A DNA stretch of 64,000 nt, taken from the NCBI RefSeq assembly GCF_963662255.1, contig NC_085051.1:51995101-52059100 (forward strand), given 5' to 3'. Shown one piece after another: positions 14,318 through 24,128 of the stretch; within the stretch, counting starts at the first letter, position 1; each line of letters starts with the position of its first letter. A model generated the notes under the pieces. It made no database searches. It worked only from the letters and a program-made list of their open reading frames with translations, and had not been told where the DNA came from. This stretch comes from Cinclus cinclus (Eukaryota > Chordata > Aves > Passeriformes > Cinclidae). The position numbers were made by a program, and so were the translations under genes.

Positions 14318-14409
14318 CTCAGCAGAAGGCTTGAGCATTCTCAGGGTTGCAGTTAAGAATCCAGGCAGTGTTTTACTGGCTGAGTCACATTAATGGCCAG
14401 ATTACTTGC

Positions 14410-14549
14410 AACCAGTGATTTGCTAACTGCCTCCCTCAGAAAGATTTTCTTGCTGGACTAGAAAGTGTTGATGAGCAGTTTTTTCAGCCTGGAAGGCAAA
14501 AGTCTTCTTCATCAAGGGGCTGATCTTCAGTTTGCACAGACTCAGTGTT
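14410..14549 (-). pseudogene. HSP90 copy: first coding exon remnant
   Basis: Matches parent exon 2263-2421: VQTEDQPLDEE against [11 protein letters not shown], then LINTF-stop-SSKKIFLRE against [15 protein letters not shown]. The start codon is lost, about 19 bases are deleted, and the donor GT has become GC. Confidence 0.85.
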
Positions 14550-15930
14550 AATAAGGATACATAGAGTTTAAACCTCACTGCACGTTCACCCACACATATG
14601 CTTTACACTGCCACATGTGTTTCTAAACTGAAAAAATACAAATAATTTGTCTTAAGAGCATAGGGCAAAGAAATTTAATTATTGTTTCAGATGTATCATT
14701 AATAATTCGGTATACATTTAAGATTGTTCACTTTTCCCTGATTTCTTACTTAAGATAACATAGGATGAATAATTGTTTACTCAAGAGGAAATCCGTAGGC
14801 TTTTTAATATAGTCATGTTAGATTGTATTATAAAGTAAGAAAAGTTATGAAATTATTTATTTATTATCACAAATTAATTTCTTTCATACATTCTGGGGCA
14901 TCCCAGAGATGAAATTTTGCAGTTATTACAAAATAACGAACACAAGAGTTTCACTCTCCTTTAACTGAAACACTACCTCAACAGTGATACTCTGAGGTAA
15001 CTCTTTGCTTTTAAAAATAAGCTTGAAAGTTCTCTGGGAAATGAGAGATACTGGCTTAGTTAGTATAATGATGAGATTAATACAGATTTGTTTATAGTCT
15101 CTTCAAGTCAGAATAACACTGCAAGGAAAAACATTCTATTGAAGGGACATGTTATAGTGTAAAGTTCCTTCTATTGATCATTTAACAGAAACCATGTCTG
15201 AAACAACCTAAAGATATATATAGCCTCCTTAAGATAGGCTATTATTTCCTGTTCCTATTTAAGTTATGCTTAAACAACCCCATTTATTTACCTCTCATGA
15301 AAAAAGACCACAAGGCCCTTGTGTCTGGTAGCTGTTTTTATTTTGCCCCAATTCTCTCCTGTCACATATGTGGGAAGGCAAGTAGATAAGAAATATAATA
15401 AATTATGATTTTAACTGACTAGAAATATTATAATGAAATTATATTTGAATTTTCCAGAGGGAAGTGATGTAGCCACATTTCAGCTTACATTAGAAGAGCA
15501 ACTAATCTTCTTTAGCTAAGTCTGGCAGTAAAAGAATTATTGTCATTATTCATCTTTCTACAGAATTAATGTAGATAACCTTCAAACCATCAAAAAGAAA
15601 TCAGCCTATCCCTGGGTTTAGACATGCAGCAGAAGAAGGAGAGTAGAGAGAAACTGAACAAGACTCCTTAGGCATGGAACAAGTCAAGGCAGCCGTGGAG
15701 AGTGTCTTAGTCTGACCTACCTACCATGTATCAAAGGCTGACAGGGTTTGCTAACCCATGGACTAGAGGCAAGCAGCCTCCTCATTTCTTGTTTAGAAAC
15801 TAACATCATGATCCTGCACTTCAAAAGAGTTTTATAAAAATTTATTTTTACAGAAGGTAAGCAAAATGCTTCCTACTCGAAACAGTGTTGATTCATATTG
15901 GTATTGCACAAAAATAAATGGTAATGGTAA
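14550..15930. other. Intergenic, nothing named
   Basis: AT-rich and lies upstream of the decayed HSP90 copy. No remnant of the heat-shock promoter was recognised. A diverged repeat unit at about 15575-15695 is described separately. Confidence 0.5.
15575..15695 (+). repeat. Diverged repeat unit, copy A
   Basis: About 100 bp, roughly 70% identical by eye to 17640-17755, including a shared 13-mer GAAACTGAACAAG and matching flanks. Neither copy matches a family I can name. Copy A has a stop in the frame that is open in copy B. Confidence 0.55.
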
Positions 15931-15936
15931 GCTTAC

Positions 15937-16045
15937 AGAATGATGGAGTGTTTGAGGTTGGGAGGAACCACTTCATCTCTCTGCTCAAGCAGGGTCACCT
16001 GGAGCAGGTTGCCAATTACCATGTCCACTAACAGATGCTCTGAAA
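15937..16045 (-). mobile_element. CR1 LINE 3' tail
   Basis: Plus-strand text GAGGTTGGGAGGAACCAC, followed by the CTGCTCAAGCAGGGTCACCT module, is the reverse complement of the CR1 3' end typical of birds. It is 5'-truncated as usual. Confidence 0.7.
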
Positions 16046-17300
16046 TGAACTAATCCATGGGTGACATCCCTTTGCAATTACAGAAAGTGGACCATAGCTC
16101 TCCCAGAAAAACACTGAAAGGTGAAGTCTCTGTAGGAGCAGCTAGTTCAGCCCTGGCACACGTGGCCTTGGTACCAAGGATCAGAAATGGAAGATTTCTT
16201 ATGACTGGGGGTGGCTCAAGTGCACTGATGGGCTGTGCGTGTTTCTGGATGCAAATGAAGAGAGGAACACCGTGACTTGTGAGATTAATCCATTAAAGCA
16301 AAAGAGAAGCTTACGAGCCATGGTACTGCCATGCTAATGAGGATTCCTGCTGGGTGTTTGTGCTGTTGCTGCAGTGGGCAAAGGGAGGAATATGGGAGTC
16401 TCCATGCAAGCCCTGCCACCCACCTGGGACATGAGAGTGCAGCATCAGGTCTGTCCGGTTTGCAGTGCTGTTAGAACTCACCAGGTGGGGCTAATAGAGC
16501 AAATATAAATATTCTCTGTAGGAGTCATACTGAACAAATACATAGAGATGGGTAGAGAGAGCAGTATATATTTGTGTATATGGCACATAAGTTTCAACCT
16601 TACAAAAGTTGTTTGGTTTCATTTTCGTAAGTTAACCCCTTCAATGAGTCCATTATTTTTAATAGATATTTTGTTACATCAATTTTCCATGAATCGTATG
16701 TTTAACTATTCAACCATCCTCTCCCACCCCACAAACCAATAGCTGTCTCAGGAAATCTGTAGGTTGGATCAGGCTTGCTTATTTTTAAATTTTAAAAATC
16801 TCTAAACAATTATAAAAATGCATATATAAAAATTGAAGGTTTATGTTGAGATAAATTCCTAATTATTATGCTTTTATCTATGTTGAAATAAATGAAATTT
16901 GTAAAAATCAGGTTTTTTGTAAATGTACACAGCTTTCCCTTCTCCTTTGGTACACTGATGCAGAGACTGATCCTGTCACATAAGTCTATCCCCAGATTTA
17001 TTTTCCTGTAGAAAATATATCCTGTATATTTAGACATCACAGTAGAGTTTTAGTTTACTGATTTTAAAAAAAAAGAAAAGGAAATACCTGTATGCTAGTG
17101 CATCTATCAAACGTCCTCATCTGTGTCAAATCACTGAGTCAGGAAGTTAGTATTTGAAAATTGAGAGTAATTACCTGTGAAAGATGTCAGGCAGGTGCTC
17201 TCTGTACTTTACCGTGCCTATAAGAAGCATTCTATCATTTTTACTATTAAAACGAGGAAAATGCATGAAGATTTAATATGCATCTACCCTATATTTGATT
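16046..17300. other. Intergenic, nothing recognised
   Basis: No supported gene or named repeat. Short open frames only. Confidence 0.5.
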
Positions 17301-17304
17301 TTAG

Positions 17305-18546
17305 CTTGTTATACCTACTCATGAAAAGAAAAATGACAGTGAACAAATAGACTTCAGATGGGATTTAGCTCAACCAACAGTGCAGCTATCAGAAAGTGAT
17401 ATAAATCTTGTTATACCTAGCACTCAGCCGTAGATAGATGGAGGCTAAAGACAAGGAATGTCACAGGAATGGGCATACTTGATTACATGATTCCTGATAT
17501 GTGCTTGTTACATAAGAACAATATTGTATGAGCTGCATAATACAGCTGCACTGTATGAGCTGATGATAGTTTCAGATAAACCACAAAAGCAGGGACCCAA
17601 GAGCCTACTCTACACAGGTAATCTTCTAAATGGCACTTTTCTTTAGTAATACCATCCTTTGCTTTATGTATGCAGCAAGAGAAAGTGAGGATACAGAAAC
17701 TGAACAAGTCTCATTAGGTATAGAGAAAGTCAGACTTCCATTTAGACAGGCACTTAGGCTGCTGAAAGCCTGATTGATGATAATTTTTTATGATTAATTA
17801 AATTTTGTGTGTGATGAAATGATAAGGTATATATGGTAATGATGTAAGAATACAAATGTAATGACAAATACCCTTTCTTTTCAGCCAGCTGGTCTTGTAG
17901 ATGACAAAACCCCAATCGTAAAAAAGCTGTCCCACTTTGATGGAAAAAAATACTGGTAAATTTTATCTAAAAGGTTACACATAATCTTCCTATATATGAG
18001 TAAGTTCTGGACACCAGATGGATGGCAAAGCCTTGTGAATGTAGCTTATGTCCTTCTTGACTTGCAAATGAAAATCAGTGGGCACATGACCATAAAAAAG
18101 CCAGCACATAATGATGACCAGAATGGAGCCAGCACATAATTCAGGGAACTAAGCTCTCCTTTCTTTAAATGTGCAATGATTTAACCAGCACTGAATGAAC
18201 AGCCAGTGCTGTGCAGCATCCAGAGCTCCCATGCTTCACTGAGCTTATGGAAAAACTCATAAAAATTCCCATTAGATGATCATTTATCTAAAGCTTCAAT
18301 GCTTCATCAAAAACAATTTGGAGACAGTCATTCCAGCCATGGAAATGAAATTATGCTTGTGACACTGATGGAGAATCTCCTCCTATGACTGGAGAGAAAG
18401 CAGATAGCCATGCTTTTTCTGAAGCTCTCTGCAACCTTTGAGATGTGAGAAAGGTGATAAAGGAATGAAGAATGTGCTAACAAGTTTTCAGTTCCTCTTT
18501 GAGTAATACACCAAAACAACAGAGAAAGATGTCACCACCAGCTAGG
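17305..18546 (+). other. Cluster of short coding-like, broken frames (unidentified)
   Basis: Successive plus-strand open stretches in differing frames: 17305-17430, about 17664-17760 (the repeat copy B region), 17884-17949 continuing past one stop to 18138, 18286-18450 and 18463-18546. Residue composition looks protein-like, and several begin after a pyrimidine-AG. No family was recognised and no intact frame exists. This may be an old pseudogene, an old mobile element, or chance. Confidence 0.22.
17640..17755 (+). repeat. Diverged repeat unit, copy B
   Basis: Partner of 15575-15695. In this copy a frame from AARESEDTETEQVSLGIEK onward is open for about 33 codons. The unit type is unknown. 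Confidence 0.55.
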
Positions 18547-18666
18547 TAAATGACCAGGGGGAGACTGAAGAACCTGGCATAAATTTAAGATATTCATGCA
18601 CATACCTATATTAAGTGCAAAATGTTCAGAGGCTCCTGAATCTGGTCAACTTTATAACTCGGTCAC

Positions 18667-18697
<31 letters not shown>

Positions 18698-18700
18698 TTT
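18667..18700. repeat. Poly-T tract (T11 C T22)
   Basis: A 34-base T homopolymer with a single C. It could be the poly(A) tail of a minus-strand retro-insertion, but no upstream polyadenylation signal or target-site duplication was found. Confidence 0.9.
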
Positions 18701-18735
18701 AATGCTGGTAATGCTTCCCTTTCCTTGACTGTTAA

Positions 18736-19619
18736 AGTCTGTTCTTTCCAAGGACACCTTTCTCAGCTTTCCTTGTTTCTTGTTCTGCTTTGAGACTCCT
18801 AAATCACACACTGGCAGCCACTTTTCTTGCATGGATGACTGTTAACTCACTGTTGCTCACACCAAATGCAGGTTGCTTGGCTGACCTGCAAGACCCATCA
18901 ATAACCAACCATGCATTATTGTAACTCAAAAACCACAAGTTTCCCAATGAAAACCAGCTGAGTGAAATAGCCAGTTCTGATGGAAAGAAAATGATTTTGA
19001 AACACATACTTGCTGGATCTATTGTTTCTTTTATTACAAACATGCAAAGGTCTATTGCAGATGGCACTTTAGGAGTGCTCTTGGCTTTCTCAATGGCACT
19101 GCATTCTTACACTGCAACACTGTCTAGAAATTCCAGTTTTGTGAGGAACTGAGTTGCTGTTCCTGGCCACTAATCAGACTTTATTTATTCACAGGTTGTC
19201 ATTCCTCAGTTGATTACAGCAGTACTGTATGTATGGATAATATGTCTTCCCTATTTAGGGAGTTTTGAGAAGTACATAATGCTGCAGCACATCTTAGAAA
19301 CACAAGTTGTTTGTAGGTATATCAAACCAATCTCTCTGGCTTTCCATAGAATTTAAATTAAATTCAATATCTCACTCTTATCTTCAGAGAACATAATTTC
19401 CAGGAAAACTGCAGCCCCAAGATAATAACTGTTGTTGACAAGAACACTCCTGGCTATGGAGGCAAGGTAGTCTTTTCAGGAGACAACTCAAAGAGACCTG
19501 ATAGCAAAGAGCAGAATGAAGTTTTCCAAAGAGACAGCAGAGTTCACACATCATCCTATCCCAACTACAAAGCAGACTCATTTTACCTTGCCTCCTTCAA
19601 TCCAAATGTCTGTTTTTAA
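18736..19619 (+). pseudogene. Candidate decayed coding sequence of unknown family
   Basis: One plus-strand frame from 18736 to 19353 has only three internal stops (18922, 19150, 19171) in 206 codons. A second frame, 19362-19616, is open for 85 codons and includes IITVVDKNTPGYGGKVVFSG. The longest single run (18925-19149, 75 codons) includes QLSEIASSDGKKMILKHILA. I do not recognise the protein. Long open frames also occur by chance in this window, so this is only a candidate; the run of few stops in a single frame is the main support. Confidence 0.3.
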
Positions 19620-22600
19620 GAGTACCATTTGTTTCTCAGTAATTAACCTTTTCCCCTCCCCCCCACCTATGAAAACAAAATGTTTTACATGCTCTTGCTT
19701 CTCTTGTGGAGGGATACATGTATAAACAACAAGTATAAACAACATGTAATGTGTTCTAGGAGAGCAGAAATTTCCTTGGTAGCACCCTTTCACTTCATAA
19801 TACATACTGCATTACCTCATGTATTTAATGCTAAATGTATGCAGTGGTTAAGAAGAGATTCCTAATGCAAATAAGGAGCTATGAAATTATGCCAGAAACA
19901 ATAATTTCTCTTAGTGAAAACAAGTTAAATGTACTTTAAAGACCATCTAAGTACTTGGAAATATATTTCCAACACTGCCATCCTTTTTCTTCTCCCCATT
20001 AAATGGAACTTGCATGCCAGCCTCTCACCAGCACTGACCTTTTGCCTAGTTCAGATGTGCTCCTTACATGTCTGTGTACCTCTGTTAGTAACTCACACAC
20101 ATTCAAAAGTTGTTAAAATTTGACACATTGCAGAGCTTTTGACTCTCTTGACTCTTAAGCAGTCACACTAAATGCCTAAATTGTTTTGGACATCAGAAAT
20201 CCCAGAAGGACTTTACAGGCCTGCTGTAGTTGACAGAGAGTGTAGAGATGGTCTCCTGATTTCTGCAGCATAATCTGCAGGCAGTGCATGCTGGAATAGA
20301 TAGTTTGCCTGATGGAGTATGGCTATAATCATCTTCCTCTTTTTTTGGGGGGTGGGGTTTTTTTTGGTGGTTTTTTTCCACTCAGGAAAGCTGGTAAAAG
20401 CTAATACCAGTTGTTGCACTTTTTGGGGAAGTAACAGACAGCATTCAAATTCAAGCACAGGAAAGTTTTGTTCATAACAGTACTTGCATTGCAGGTTCTT
20501 CATGTCCAGTAAAAGCACTATTAATATTACATTCTGAAAAGTTGCAGGACCAATTTATGCCCTGCATAAAGCAATCTCAAAGGACCACACTATTTTATTA
20601 CTGTTAGTGAATTTTGCTCATGTCTGTTTTCCAATTTGCCAAAACAATTTGCAAAAATAAAGGCACAATACAGCAGTGATTGTGACTGACTTCAGTTTAT
20701 TGGTTGTGTGGTGCATATAAAACAACTCATCTGGGGTGTTCTCATGGAAGCATTTAGGAACTATCATCCTTGGTCAGCTTGAAACAGAAGAATTTTCAAG
20801 TATTACAGGGAATTTTTTCATAAGATTTATCTCTGTAATCTCTTTCTCTCCTAGTATTTGATGAGCATTGTTGATGGGGCTGTACAGTAGTGTTCTTGTG
20901 ACTTGCAGCTGTGTTTTTTAAATGAATATGTCTTGGATTCTCCATGAAATTTCTCAGCAGCTTTTATTGATGTTTCTTGTAAATGTTAAACACTACATCA
21001 ATTCTTTCACTTTCTGCACCACCATGCACTGCTAATAACCAGGTACTTGTTAACTTTGTTTATTCTTTGGATCACACTCATTCTATCAGTGACAGATAGC
21101 CTGCTGGTTTCAGTATAATTTGCATTCCACACAGTCCCTCTACCAAAGTTGCCTGCTTTCTTCTTCAGAGTGATCTATCCAATGTTGTCAGTGGATAATG
21201 AGTAAGACACACAGAGTATGCCTTCTTGGAGCAACAATTTTTTTTTCTTAATTTGTTGTTGTTACATCCTTATCTGTTTAGAATATTACTATTTAGAGAT
21301 CCTTGCTGTTCCTTCTTTGGTGCCTGAAAATATTCTTTCTTTCTGGAAGTCCATTAATGAAATTTCTTTATGAAACAATCACTTTAAAGATTATTAAAAA
21401 AAATGCAGGGCTGCTTACCTACTTTATGTGCTTTTAGGAGGTCATCAATACCATCTGGAAGGACTGGCTGATAAGATGACAAGATCTATTGGTCATTATT
21501 GATTGGCTTTATCTTAAGAATTTCAAGCAAGTCTTCAATACCTGGCCTTTTAGAAGTCTTATTATCTGGACTTGTTCAGGTATTCACTTAGATACACACT
21601 CTGTTCTGGAGATCTTTGGCTGTTGCATGTCTCTTAGCTATCTTTCATTGATATTTTGATGGTCAGCAGCAAGACATTATTCAGCTACAAACAAAATCCC
21701 TTTGAACTAAATTGACCTGAAACGAAATCCTTTTAACCGTCTGCAGTCTGGAAGACAGAGTGGACTTCTTCAGCTGAGCTGATCTAATGGAAAGAGGGGA
21801 GGTCCTGCTGTCCATGCCCTTAAGCAGTCAGTATTTTTTGTTTAAGCATATTAATTTCACATTTGCAAGGAGTTTAATTGTCTATCCAGTTACCTTTCAG
21901 AAATGGCTCCTCATGAGGTCAGGAGACCACTGTGGCTGGTACAGGAAGGAGTAGCAGCAGATGGTCATACACCAGAAAAAAAGAGAGCAGGACAATACCT
22001 TTGGTGGCAGTCACATTAGAGGCACACAGCTACAGCAGGAAACGATACCTTGAAAGCAAGCTTTTTATTGTTAACATAAGATGCTCTGATTTGTGCTGTT
22101 TGTCTTCCCCTAGTCGTGCATTCCCAACTCCTTCCTTATTTTGGAAATCATGCATTCCCAACTCCTTCCTTATTTTGGCTCCAGCAGTTCTGTAGTGAGT
22201 TGAATCAACCTGGTTGCTGATCAACACTTCGCTTACCTGAGAACTCGTAATTTCTGTGTGTGTGTTAATTTTCAGGTGAATCTGATTCATCCTTTGGTTG
22301 CACGATTACTAGAACTGATGCAAGGCAGGTAATGGAAATACCTGTAGAGGAGGGACCAAAATATTTTTTTACAGCTGGAGATCAGTTTAGATCAGTTTGA
22401 GTCAGTCATGAGGCTATAGTCAGTCAAATTCTTAAAGCTGAAACTACTGTCAGAGGAAACAGTCCTGCCTCCCTGCCCAGTGAATACAGTCCTTCCCAGC
22501 CCTGTGCCACCTCCATCTGATATTGATCTGGTTCACCATGCAACACAGCTGGCTGTATGGCTGCAGGATGATCAGAACAACAAGGTGAGTGATCCGATAA

Positions 22601-23100
22601 CCAGTTTTTCAGGTTCACACCTCAGGCCAACTCCCAGGCCTGGCTCTGCCTGCAGCAGGTTGGAGGCTGGTGCAGACATGGAAGGATGGAGGTACCATCT
22701 CTATCAGGGACAGCCTGAGCTTGGCATGAAGTGTCAAAGTACAGCTGCACACCTGGATTTACTGTCCCTAAACTGACAGACTCTCACAGCAGGAACCTCA
22801 CCAGTCTTCCAGGCACTGGCAAGTACCCTGTTGGCAAAGCTGGCCAGGGCCATAGCAAACGTACCAATGGAGATGGCCAGGGTTGTGATGCCTCACTGTG
22901 ATCTAAGTGGGGGCTCTCACCTGGGAGCCATTGCCCCAAAGCCAGTGCTGCACATGGACACCTCCTGGCTCTGATCTGGCACCTCCAGCAGTGGTGACCA
23001 CCTCACCCCATGCTGTGCTGGCACAGATGTCCACATCCTTGGGTGGTAGGTCCCTGTGGGCACACAAACCCCCTGCTCATGACCCACTCCTGCCCTTCTC
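19620..23100. other. Intergenic, nothing firmly recognised
   Basis: Contains a G/T-rich homopolymer stretch at about 20340-20380, a 34-bp tandem duplication (22117-22178) and an open frame ending in a good donor-like site (22420-22594). No gene could be supported. Confidence 0.5.
22117..22178. repeat. Two-copy tandem duplication, 34-bp period
   Basis: A 28-base unit beginning TGCATTCCCAACTCC occurs at 22117-22144 and, without mismatch, at 22151-22178. Its perfect identity suggests a recent local duplication. Confidence 0.9.
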
Positions 23101-23590
23101 TCTCCCATCACCCAGAGCCGCTGCCCCGTGGAGCCACCTTGGGTGACCCTGCTGAGGCCGCATCTGCAGTGCTGTGTCCAGTTCTGGGCTCTGCAGCAGG
23201 AGAGAGATGTGGAGCTCCTGGACTGGGTCCAGTGGAGAGACCTACAAAAATTATGAAAAGACTGGAGCATCTCTTATGAGGAAAGGCTGAGGGAGCTGGG
23301 CCTCAGCCTTGAGAAAAGCTGACTGAGAGGGGCCCTCATCAATGTGTATAAATATCTAAAGGAGGGGTGTCAGAGGATTGGAGCTAGGCTTTCTCGGTGG
23401 TGCCAAGGGCATAAACTAATGCAACAGAAGTTCCACCCGAACACGAGGAAGAACTTCTTTACAAAGCAATGACCACGCTCTGGAACAGGTTTCCCGGAGA
23501 GGGTGTGGAGTCCCGCTCACCGGAGGCATGCGGGAGCACTCTGGATGCAGTCCTGCTCTCCGGGATGCTCCTGCGGGAGCGGGGCGGGTC
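23100..23590 (+). mobile_element. CR1 LINE fragment abutting the WDR20 promoter
   Basis: Reads in CR1 sense: CTGAGGCCGCATCTGCAGT, GTGTCCAGTTCTGGGCTC, GAGGAAAGGCTGAGGGAGCT, AACACGAGGAAGAACTTC and CTGGAACAGGTTTCCCGGAG, all characteristic of the avian CR1 3' region. The end near 23590 fades into the WDR20 CpG island and is approximate. Confidence 0.85.
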
Positions 23591-23879
23591 GAGCGCCCTG
23601 TTCCTGCGCTCCCGCCCTGTTCCTGCGCTCCCGCCCTGCCGGACCCCCTCGGGCACTCAGCGACTCCCGCCCTAGGCCCCGCCCCAGCCCCAGACCACGC
23701 CCCTTTCCCCGCCCCCCCTTCTGCGCGCGGGCCCGGCGCGCGCGCAGTCTCGCGGTAAACAGGCCCCGCCGGCCCCGCCCCCTCGTGTCGCCCCCGCGCG
23801 CAGGGGCCGCGCGCGCGCCGGCGGCTGCGCAGTGTCGGCACATCCGGGCACTGGGGCAGGATGAGCGCTCCTTTCCAAG
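23590..23879 (+). promoter_or_regulatory. WDR20 CpG-island promoter and 5' UTR
   Basis: Very GC- and CpG-rich, with many CCCCGCCC GC boxes and no TATA box, as expected for a housekeeping promoter; the island continues to about 24480. A CAAGATGGCGGC motif (23876-23887) at the start codon matches the YY1 consensus. An upstream ATG at 23861 opens a 19-codon overlapping frame. The transcription start is not resolvable by eye. Confidence 0.7.
23596..23633. repeat. 19-bp perfect tandem duplication in the WDR20 island
   Basis: The unit CCCTGTTCCTGCGCTCCCG occurs twice back to back (23596-23614, 23615-23633). Confidence 0.9.
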
Positions 23880-24128
23880 ATGGCGGCGGAGGGAGGTGGG
23901 AAGGAGATGAACGAGATTAAGACCCAGTTCACCACCCGGGAGGGGCTGTACAAGCTGCTGAGCCACTCGGAGTACAGCCGGCCTAACCGCGTGCCCTTCA
24001 ACTCGCAGGGCTCCAACCCCGTCCGCGTCTCCTTCGTCAACGTCAACGACCAGAGCGGCAACGGGGACCGGCTCTGTTTCAATGTGGGCCGGGAGCTCTA
24101 CTTCTACATCTACAAGGGGGTCCGCAAG
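23880..24128 (+). CDS. WDR20: WDR20 coding exon 1
   Basis: 83 codons, MAAEGGGKEMNEIKTQ through LCFNVGRELYFYIYKGVRK, then donor GTACCG in phase 0. The open frame runs on into the intron for a further 218 codons, but that part is GC-rich intron, not family sequence. Confidence 0.96.

Larger units (their letters stand above)
11520..14549 (-). pseudogene. Decayed tandem copy of HSP90AA1 with introns
   Basis: Four segments match the HSP90AA1 exons in the same order and strand: 14410-14549 (ATG exon), about 14166-14317 (ATP-binding exon, middle deleted), 13540-13672 (end of N-domain) and about 11520-11694 (start of middle domain). Exon edges coincide with those of the parent, and several AG acceptors and a GTAAGT donor persist, so this is a DNA-level duplication rather than a retrocopy. 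It is dead: the ATG is lost; there is a TAG at 14458-14460 (the Tyr of NTFYSN), a TAA at 13567-13569 (the Gln of KHSQF) and a TAG at 11602-11604; and there are frameshifts. No equivalent of the charged-linker exon was found between 11.7 and 13.5 kb. The introns no longer align by eye, so the duplication is old. Confidence 0.85.

Noticed and set aside
11520..14549. Idea that the HSP90 copy is a processed retropseudogene
   Set aside because: Exon remnants are separated by intron-sized gaps, with splice sites at parental positions and no poly(A) tail.
18626..18832. Poly-T tract as the tail of a minus-strand retrocopy
   Set aside because: No polyadenylation signal next to the tract, no target-site duplication and no recognisable parent gene.
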